In this document: positions 58,259 through 64,000 of the stretch, in pieces
How positions within the stretch are numbered: the first letter of the stretch is position 1
Layout of the letters: the number at the start of each line of letters is the position of its first letter
Assembly (NCBI RefSeq): GCF_035013165.1
Contig: NZ_JAYGJQ010000002.1
Coordinates: 992,001-1,056,000 of the forward strand
Direction of reading: 5' to 3'
From: Bacteriovorax sp. PP10
GTDB taxonomy: Bacteria > Bdellovibrionota > Bacteriovoracia > Bacteriovoracales > Bacteriovoracaceae
Length of the DNA stretch: 64,000 nucleotides
The notes under the pieces: model-generated
What the model was told of the DNA's origin: nothing
Seen by the model: the letters and a program-made list of their open reading frames with translations, nothing else
Database searches by the model: none
Position numbers and translations under genes: made by a program

Positions 58259-59086
58259 TTATTTTTGGTGGCGAGGGCAGTGATATGTCCCTCGTCCGCC
58301 TTGAATTGTCTTGATAACTTTTGTGACGATTCCTTCTTCCAAACACATCTGACAATGATTCTGATAAAAAACCACTAAGTGTTTTACTCCTTCGCCTTTA
58401 TCGCCGTTAGCATCACGGTAGCCGCCACTGAAAGTTGTTCCTTTCGTTTCAACTGCACCATTCACAACGACATTCATTGCATCTTTAATTTTTTGGATTT
58501 CATCGGCTTCGATGTTTCCTGTAAGTCTTGTCGGTAAAATTCCAGCTCGCGCACAAATTTCCGAGGCCATGTAGTTACCGACACCAGGGAATGCTTTTTG
58601 ATCGAGCAGGAAAGGCTTAATAGGCTTATTGGGGTATTTGAAGAAAATTTCTGCAATATGATCCACGTCGAAATCAGGTGAGGTGATATCGATTGGTAGA
58701 GCGTCTTCTTTGATTTTGAAGTTTTCGTTTGTGAGTAGGTAGAAATGCCCGAAGCGGCGTGGGTCGATGTAGGTTAGAACTCCGAACTGTGCTTTTGATT
58801 TATCGATGAATTCGATGTGACCGTGTTTTTCTGCTAGAGGGGCGTGGGACATTTGCCATGAACCGCTCATTCCTAGGTGAGATAAGATGTATCCGTATGG
58901 AGAGAGTTCGAAGATGAGCCACTTGGCGTGTCTGCGAATTTTAGTGATGGTGAAATTTGTTGGATCGAAATCCATTTGTTTGACCATGCGTTTTGTTAGA
59001 GGGGAGAAGACGGCCGCTTCAATCTTGAAAGGTAAGATTGGAGTGAGTTGGTTTTTTATGGTTTCGACTTCGGGTAGTTCTGGCAA
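58259..59086 (-). CDS. mutM: Formamidopyrimidine-DNA glycosylase
   Basis: A 275-residue DNA repair enzyme. After a TTG start, PELPEVETIKNQL gives the catalytic Pro2-Glu3. The hydrophilic HLGMSGSWQM and the DPRRFGHF segment bind DNA, and the C-terminal zinc finger is present, with CQMC and CPRH (Cys-x2-Cys ... Cys-x2-His, the last ligand His in place of Cys). The GNYMASEICARAGILPTR helix-two-turn-helix is also visible. It removes 8-oxoguanine and formamidopyrimidines. AAGGA lies upstream of the TTG. Confidence 0.95.
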   Translation of the reverse strand: MPELPEVETIKNQLTPILPFKIEAAVFSPLTKRMVKQMDFDPTNFTITKIRRHAKWLIFELSPYGYILSHLGMSGSWQMSHAPLAEKHGHIEFIDKSKAQFGVLTYIDPRRFGHFYLLTNENFKIKEDALPIDITSPDFDVDHIAEIFFKYPNKPIKPFLLDQKAFPGVGNYMASEICARAGILPTRLTGNIEADEIQKIKDAMNVVVNGAVETKGTTFSGGYRDANGDKGEGVKHLVVFYQNHCQMCLEEGIVTKVIKTIQGGRGTYHCPRHQK

Positions 59087-59297
59087 GCGCGTTATCCTTT
59101 TTATATATGATCAATATACAAGAGCAATTATATATTAGCTGGCTTTCATAATGCTATTTTTAAAAGAGATGTCGGTGAAATATCTAACCTCATTTCTAGT
59201 TTTAATTTTTTGTTCGTTCATTAATAAACCTTATGACTATCTGGGCATAATACCCCAATGCTTCCTGCTTGTTACTTACTAACAGAGAGTGTGCCAG

Positions 59298-59313
59298 TGG
59301 CCTTTATCTTGCT
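59298..59313 (+). promoter_or_regulatory. Sigma-54-type -24/-12 promoter
   Basis: TGG at 59298-59300 and TTGCT at 59309-59313 with the ten-base distance between GG and GC required by sigma-54; the two boxes read TGGCC and TTGCT. It lies about 53 nt before ppsA, giving a leader of about 40 nt with GAGGTGG. An activator is not identified. Confidence 0.5.
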
Positions 59314-59365
59314 TGAATTAAATTCAGTGTTCATTTGAATTTAATGTTTAGCATGAGGTGGTTTT

Positions 59366-61792
59366 ATGGATAAATATATACGATGGTTTAATGAAATTTC
59401 TATGAAAGATCTCCCTCTTGTTGGGGGGAAGAATGCGTCACTTGGCGAAATGTTTCAGGCATTAACTCCTCATGGAATTCAAATACCTCAAGGTTTTGCT
59501 ATAACTGCTGATGCTTTTTCTGTTCTGATTCAATCTAATCACCTTGAAGATAAAATCTACCCATTGCTAGAAGGATTAAATTCTCAGGATACAAAAAGAC
59601 TTTCGGAAGTTGGACTGAAGATTAGGTCTCATGTTCGAAGTGCCTCATTACCAGAAGATATACAAGAAGAGATTCGGAAAAACTACGAGATGCTTTCAAA
59701 ATTGGCAGGAGTTGAAGAGCTTGATGTTGCAGTTAGATCTTCAGCTACAGCAGAAGATCTTCCAGGAGTTTCATTTGCAGGACAGCAAGAAACATTTTTG
59801 AATGTTCGTGGTGTGGTGGACTTATTATCTGCATGCCGTAATTGTTTTGCGTCTCTTTTCACAGATAGAGCAATTAGTTATCGTGTTGCTAATGGATTCG
59901 AACATTCCAAGGTAAAATTATCAATTGGAATTCAGCAAATGGTAAGATCAGATCTTGCTTCTTCAGGTGTTATATTTACTTTAGATACTGAGTCTGGCGC
60001 TAGGAATGTCATTCTTATAAATAGCTCCTACGGCCTTGGTGAAAACATTGTTGGCGGAAGAGTTGATCCTGATGAATTTGTGATACAAAAATCACTTCTT
60101 GGAAAATCGTTTTTACCAATTCTTAGACGCAAGGTTGGATCAAAGCAGTTAAGAATGGTGTATTCAGGTCATGGAAGTCGTTCAACTAAAAATATCGAAG
60201 TTTCTAAAGCAGATCAGCGAAAATTATCAATTTCAGATGATGAAGTTATGACTCTTGCAAATTGGTCACTGAAAATTGAGGAGTACTATTCTAATCTCAA
60301 TAAACGTGAAACACCTATGGATATTGAATGGGCAAAGGATGGTAAAACAGGCGATATCTTTATACTGCAAGCAAGGCCCGAAACAATTCATTCGAATAAA
60401 TTAAAATTAGATACAGGTGTGTTTGTCCTAAAAGAGCGATCAAAAGTATTAATTACTGGGCGAGCTGTTGGTATGAAAATTGGAGCAGGCCCAGTAAAGA
60501 TTATTCGAGATGTTTCTGAGTTGCATAGCTTTCAAGTCGGAGATGTTTTAGTCACTGATATGACTGACCCGGATTGGGAGCCTGTAATGAAGAAAGCTTC
60601 AGCTATTGTGACTAATAGAGGCGGAAGAACTTGTCACGCGGCCATAATTAGTCGAGAGCATGGAGTGCCTTGTGTTGTTGGAACAGAATCGGCCACTGAA
60701 TTATTAAACGATAATCAAAATATTACTGTTTCATGCGCAGAGGGCGATGAAGGAATAGTTTATGAAGGTATTCTTCCTTTTAAGGAAGAGAAAGTTGATT
60801 GGAAACAAATTCAAAAAACAAAAACCAAGATCATGGTTAATATGGGAAACCCGGCCCAGGCCCTCACTGCCTCACTTTTACCCGTAGATGGAGTAGGTCT
60901 GGTGAGAATTGAATTTATAATCACGGAGTCTATTCGAATTCACCCAATGGCCTTGGCCCACTACGATCAAATAAAAGACTTATCCGTACTCAATCAAATT
61001 CGTGATGTTCTAGGTGTCTATGGAAATAATCCAGAACAATATTTTATCGATAAACTTTCTGAAGGCGTGGGGATAATTGCAGGAGCATTTTATCCTCGTC
61101 CTGTGATTGTTCGTTTCTCTGATTTTAAAACAAATGAGTATGCCAGTTTGGTAGGAGGCAAGCAGTTTGAATCCTCTGAAGAAAATCCAATGATAGGTTT
61201 TAGAGGGGCCTCTAGATATTATGATGATCTCTATCGTGATGGCTTTGCCCTTGAATGTAAGGCCATTAAAAAGTTAAGAGAAGTTGTTGGGTTGACTAAT
61301 ATAAAAGTCATGATTCCTTTTTGTCGTTCCCCGGAAGAAGGTCAAAAAGTTATTGAAGAGATGAAAAAAAATGGCATTATTCAAGGTGAGGCGGGTTTAG
61401 AAATTTATGTCATGTCTGAAATTCCAACCAATGTTTTAAGAGCACAGGAATTTGCAAAATATTTTGATGGTTTTTCAATTGGTTCAAATGATTTAACTCA
61501 AATGGTACTTGGAGTTGATCGTGATTCGTCAAAGATTAGTCATCTTTTCAATGAGAAAGATCCGGCAGTCTTAAAAATGCTTCAAATGGCAATAAGTGCA
61601 GCTAAAAAAGCGGGACGTCCTATTGGAATTTGCGGACAGGCACCAAGTGATTACCCGGAAATTTCTGAACTTCTGGTTAAAGAAGGAATAAATTCTATAT
61701 CGGTTACTACTGATGCGGTTTTTAAAACAATTCGAATTGTATCTGAAGTTGAAAAAATGGATGGGAGACTTTATGAAAGTCGCCATGTTTAG
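59366..61792 (+). CDS. ppsA: Phosphoenolpyruvate synthase
   Basis: An 808-residue PEP synthase. The N-terminal ATP-grasp domain has MKDLPLVGGKNASLGEMFQ, VAVRSSATAEDLPGVSFAGQQETFLN and the metal-binding DIEWAKDGKTGDIFILQARPE. The central domain has phosphohistidine His424 in GGRTCHAAIISREHGVPCVVG. The C-terminal TIM barrel carries GVGLVRIEF, FSIGSNDLTQMVLG and the catalytic Cys756 in GICGQAPSDYP. It makes PEP from pyruvate and ATP, the first step of gluconeogenesis from lactate, alanine or amino acids. The last 20 nt overlap the next gene. Confidence 0.94.
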   Translation: MDKYIRWFNEISMKDLPLVGGKNASLGEMFQALTPHGIQIPQGFAITADAFSVLIQSNHLEDKIYPLLEGLNSQDTKRLSEVGLKIRSHVRSASLPEDIQEEIRKNYEMLSKLAGVEELDVAVRSSATAEDLPGVSFAGQQETFLNVRGVVDLLSACRNCFASLFTDRAISYRVANGFEHSKVKLSIGIQQMVRSDLASSGVIFTLDTESGARNVILINSSYGLGENIVGGRVDPDEFVIQKSLLGKSFLPILRRKVGSKQLRMVYSGHGSRSTKNIEVSKADQRKLSISDDEVMTLANWSLKIEEYYSNLNKRETPMDIEWAKDGKTGDIFILQARPETIHSNKLKLDTGVFVLKERSKVLITGRAVGMKIGAGPVKIIRDVSELHSFQVGDVLVTDMTDPDWEPVMKKASAIVTNRGGRTCHAAIISREHGVPCVVGTESATELLNDNQNITVSCAEGDEGIVYEGILPFKEEKVDWKQIQKTKTKIMVNMGNPAQALTASLLPVDGVGLVRIEFIITESIRIHPMALAHYDQIKDLSVLNQIRDVLGVYGNNPEQYFIDKLSEGVGIIAGAFYPRPVIVRFSDFKTNEYASLVGGKQFESSEENPMIGFRGASRYYDDLYRDGFALECKAIKKLREVVGLTNIKVMIPFCRSPEEGQKVIEEMKKNGIIQGEAGLEIYVMSEIPTNVLRAQEFAKYFDGFSIGSNDLTQMVLGVDRDSSKISHLFNEKDPAVLKMLQMAISAAKKAGRPIGICGQAPSDYPEISELLVKEGINSISVTTDAVFKTIRIVSEVEKMDGRLYESRHV

Positions 61793-62771
61793 CACTCATG
61801 AATATGAAAAAGAATATTTTTTGCAAGAATCAAAAAGTTTTAATCATGAACTCATTTTTTTAGAAACGCGACTGACCGAAGAAACGGCAAAAGAAGCAAA
61901 TGCTATTCCTTGTGTTTGTGCTTTCGTTAATGACAACCTGGATTTCAAAACACTTTCGCTCCTTACTCAGGGAGGCACTAAGTTAGTGGCCTTACGTTCT
62001 ACCGGGTTTAATCATGTAGATCTTATTGCCTGTAAGAAATTAGGTTTAAGTGTTGTGCGTGTACCTGATCACTCACCCCACGCAGTTGCTGAGCATGCAG
62101 TCTCATTGATTCTATCGTTGAACAGGCAAATTCCTCGTTCTTATAATCGAGTGAGGGATGGCAATTTCTCAATTGAAGGTCTGGTAGGGTTTGACCTAAG
62201 TAAAAAAACTGTGGGAATTATAGGTACAGGAAAAATAGGGAGTGTAATGGCCAGAATTATGCTTGGATTTGGTTGTGATGTGATTGCGCATGACTTAATT
62301 CATAATCAGACACTTTCAAGTATTGGTGTTCAATATGTTTCTTTAGATAAACTCTTAAGAACTTCAGACATCATTTCATTGCATCTCCCTTTAACGAATA
62401 AAACACATTACATTATTAATGAAGAAGCTTTGGCAAAGACAAAAGATGGAGTCATGCTGATTAATACTGGGCGAGGTGCTTTAATAGATACAAAAGAGCT
62501 TATTGAATCCTTAAAACAGGGGAGGATTGGTTATGCTGGTCTAGATGTATACGAGAAGGAGGAAGGAATTTTTTTTGAAGATCATTCAGGAAAAATAATT
62601 GAAGATGATATGCTTTCAAGATTAATGACATTTCCTAATGTTATAATTACTTCCCACCACGCCTTTTTGACTAAAGAAGCACTTCGAAATATTGCATTAA
62701 CTACGCTTCAGAATATTGCAGATTTCGAAAGTGAGGGAACACTCATAAATGAGGTTATTCCTGAATTTTAA
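61773..62771 (+). CDS. ldhA: D-lactate dehydrogenase
   Basis: A 332-residue D-2-hydroxyacid dehydrogenase. The nucleotide-binding TVGIIGTGKIGSVMARIMLGF fold, ALRSTGFNHVDL, the catalytic arginine region GVMLINTGRGALIDT, the Asp/Glu relay at DVYEKE and the catalytic His in ITSHHAFLTKEAL agree with D-LDH (LdhA), including the length. It interconverts pyruvate and D-lactate with NAD. The start is at ATG 61773 with GGGAG upstream, overlapping ppsA by 20 nt; the long frame to 61713 is not supported. Overlap suggests translational coupling and a joint lactate-to-PEP route. It ends overlapping the facing rhodanese gene by 17 nt. Confidence 0.9.
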   Translation: MKVAMFSTHEYEKEYFLQESKSFNHELIFLETRLTEETAKEANAIPCVCAFVNDNLDFKTLSLLTQGGTKLVALRSTGFNHVDLIACKKLGLSVVRVPDHSPHAVAEHAVSLILSLNRQIPRSYNRVRDGNFSIEGLVGFDLSKKTVGIIGTGKIGSVMARIMLGFGCDVIAHDLIHNQTLSSIGVQYVSLDKLLRTSDIISLHLPLTNKTHYIINEEALAKTKDGVMLINTGRGALIDTKELIESLKQGRIGYAGLDVYEKEEGIFFEDHSGKIIEDDMLSRLMTFPNVIITSHHAFLTKEALRNIALTTLQNIADFESEGTLINEVIPEF

Positions 62772-63111
62772 ACTCTCTCCAAACTGGTAGCTTTAGAGCA
62801 TTCCACTTCAGCATTCCTCCATCCATATTATACACTTCAGAAAATCCGGCCGATAAAGCGTCCTGAGTTGCTTGGCCCGAGCGCCCTCCTGATCGACAGA
62901 CAAAAATAAGTTGTTTGGTTTTCTCAGTTTTGTTGATAAAATTTTTCAAATCTGGACCTAGGGTTACAAGTTTTGCACTCTCAATATGCCCAAGTTCTGC
63001 AGTGAATTCTTCCAGTCTTCTAACATCAATGATCTCAAAATTTGAAAGCTCATTAACATCTTCTGGGTTAATCGTTGGTATTCCATCTTTTATGTAAAAT
63101 TTAGTACTCAT
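62755..63111 (-). CDS. Single-domain rhodanese-like sulfurtransferase
   Basis: A 118-residue rhodanese domain. NFEIIDVRRLEEFTAELGHIESAKLVTLGP holds the CDC25/rhodanese fold, and the active-site loop IFVCRSGGRSGQATQ has the persulfidated Cys at about residue 90 followed by RSGGRS. It is preceded 8 bp upstream by the persulfide-dioxygenase-like gene on the same strand, and AGGAGG precedes the start, so they are one operon. It transfers sulfane sulfur between thiols. Confidence 0.9.
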   Translation of the reverse strand: MSTKFYIKDGIPTINPEDVNELSNFEIIDVRRLEEFTAELGHIESAKLVTLGPDLKNFINKTEKTKQLIFVCRSGGRSGQATQDALSAGFSEVYNMDGGMLKWNALKLPVWREFKIQE

Positions 63112-63119
63112 TTTTCCTC

Positions 63120-63995
63120 CTACAATTTTCCAGATTTTAACTGAACATTTAAAGGCAATTTTAAATATGATTTTCCGTTTGCCTCGGCGCTTGGTAAGTG
63201 ACCAGCATCAATATTTACTTGAATGCTCGGTAAAAGCAATCTGGGCGTTGCTAATTTTTTGTCTCTGGATTCTCGAAATTCAACATATTCAGTTTCAGTT
63301 GTCTTGGCAGAGAGCTGGATATTTTTTAACTTACTTTCACCGATAGTTGTATGGAAAAGCATTTCTCGGCCATTAGGACTGTAGTCATGCCCTACATAAA
63401 CATTGGTCTCATCAGGAAGTGAGTACAAGTTTTTTGAAATAGAATGATAGAGATCGTGAGCACTTCCTTTAGGGAAATCACATCTTCCTGTACCGTAGTC
63501 AGGCATAAATAAGGCATCCCCAACAAAGACAGAATTTTCAAATTGATAACTCATACAGGCCGGTGTGTGACCAGGAGTGGGGAAAGCTTTCATATGGAGG
63601 GAGCCAAAATTAATCTCTTCAAAATCTTTGAAGAGATGATCGAATTGAGATCCATCTATCTTGAGATCATTTAAATTGAAATGTGATTTAAAAACTTCTT
63701 GAACAATTTTTATTTTTTCACCAATGCCATGCACGGCCTTGGGAAATAATTGTTTTAATATTTGCGAACTTGAAAGGTGATCGGCATGTGCGTGTGTTTC
63801 GAGAATCGCTTTTACATTAAGTTGGTTCTGATTGATATAATCAATAACTTTTTGAATGCTATGGTCATCAATTTTTCCCGAAGGTGGATCAAAATCAAGT
63901 ACAGGGTCAATGATCACTGTATCGTTTGTTTTTTCATCGATAACTAAATAAGTAAGAGTAAAAGTATCCGGATCAAAGAAGTGTTGTATTTTCAT
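63120..63995 (-). CDS. Metallo-beta-lactamase fold persulfide dioxygenase (ETHE1/Blh-like)
   Basis: A 291-residue protein. TTETHAHADHLSSSQ is the HxHxDH metal site, TPGHTPACMSYQF and VFVGDALFMPDYGTGRCDFPKGSA are the ETHE1-type loops with the RCDF motif, and YVGHDYSPNGREM carries the last His. This is the iron-binding sulfur dioxygenase group, oxidising glutathione persulfide to sulfite. Its rhodanese neighbour fits this pathway. The gene is complete, starting 5 nt before the window end, so its promoter is not visible. Confidence 0.9.
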   Translation of the reverse strand: MKIQHFFDPDTFTLTYLVIDEKTNDTVIIDPVLDFDPPSGKIDDHSIQKVIDYINQNQLNVKAILETHAHADHLSSSQILKQLFPKAVHGIGEKIKIVQEVFKSHFNLNDLKIDGSQFDHLFKDFEEINFGSLHMKAFPTPGHTPACMSYQFENSVFVGDALFMPDYGTGRCDFPKGSAHDLYHSISKNLYSLPDETNVYVGHDYSPNGREMLFHTTIGESKLKNIQLSAKTTETEYVEFRESRDKKLATPRLLLPSIQVNIDAGHLPSAEANGKSYLKLPLNVQLKSGKL

Positions 63996-64000
63996 TTTAT

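Noticed and set aside
59151-59282. 43-codon frame with a hydrophobic stretch in the gap between mutM and ppsA
   Set aside because: No suitably spaced ribosome site precedes either ATG (59151 or 59169), and the frame runs up to the region of the sigma-54-like element, so chance is likely.
1-64000. tRNA, rRNA, CRISPR, IS element and prophage
   Set aside because: No T-loop consensus, spaced repeats, transposase or phage structural gene was seen in gaps or reading frames.

Overview
The window reads as chromosomal DNA of a low-GC, Gram-negative member of the Bdellovibrio-like predatory bacteria, most likely the Bacteriovoracales (Bacteriovorax/Peredibacter type). This is an inference from style, not from a marker gene. 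Coding is very dense, many small exported proteins and lipoproteins of unknown function occur, envelope enzymes are frequent, and housekeeping proteins are of proteobacterial type (ArfB, YgiQ, MenB, RlmC, PdxH, GltX, YajQ, MutM). I see no IS element, prophage, CRISPR array, rRNA or tRNA.

Layout. 0-5.6 kb: the 3' end of an epimerase gene, a small lipoprotein, ArfB ribosome rescue factor, an exported alpha/beta hydrolase, YgiQ, and a secreted PLA2-like protein. 5.6-9.4 kb: a coupled membrane operon (YqjD-like, small membrane protein, AI-2E-type permease, VTT-domain protein) followed by type II NADH dehydrogenase. 9.4-17.6 kb: MFS exporter with a divergent LysR regulator, an ATP-pyrophosphatase, a HAD lipoprotein, a Cache histidine kinase and a REC-HD protein, TatD-like hydrolase and an N6-methyltransferase. 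17.6-24.8 kb: MsrA, aldehyde dehydrogenase, RmuC and Mpo1-like genes facing a MenB-led run. 24.8-33.3 kb: DUF1704 metallopeptidase with an exported partner, RlmC, PdxH, HIT protein, then a reverse-strand run of membrane, coiled-coil and HExxH exported proteins. 33.5-45.9 kb: a lipoprotein with a degenerate ABC1/UbiB kinase fold, regulators, GrxB, an LplT-like transporter, transketolase, aldehyde dehydrogenase, GltX and an exported hydrolase. 45.9-46.5 kb: a non-coding island with orphan terminators. 46.5-64 kb: di-haem cytochrome, YajQ, Nudix, EF-hand lipoprotein opposite an outer-membrane barrel, prolyl oligopeptidase, four tandem small exported paralogues, MutM, PEP synthase with D-lactate dehydrogenase, and a persulfide dioxygenase/rhodanese pair.

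The most interesting locus is at 46.02-46.30 kb. A 29-codon ORF for a hydrophobic amphipathic peptide, with its Shine-Dalgarno buried in a hairpin and its own terminator, lies opposite a reverse-strand promoter and terminator that would make an RNA of about 75 nt. That RNA carries a reduced copy of the ORF's two ends, so it is antisense to the mRNA at 15-nt and 12-nt segments. This is the architecture of a TisB/IstR-type (type I) toxin-antitoxin system.

Two window-wide signals also stand out. At eleven gene starts a -10 hexamer ends exactly 6 nt before the start codon with no ribosome binding site, which implies leaderless mRNAs and corrects several starts. Several envelope-protein genes carry sigma-28 (FliA)-like boxes, which in Bdellovibrio-type predators would suggest attack-phase expression. 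Convergent genes are packed tail to tail: of sixteen junctions ten overlap, five of them by exactly 4 nt through interlocked stop codons.
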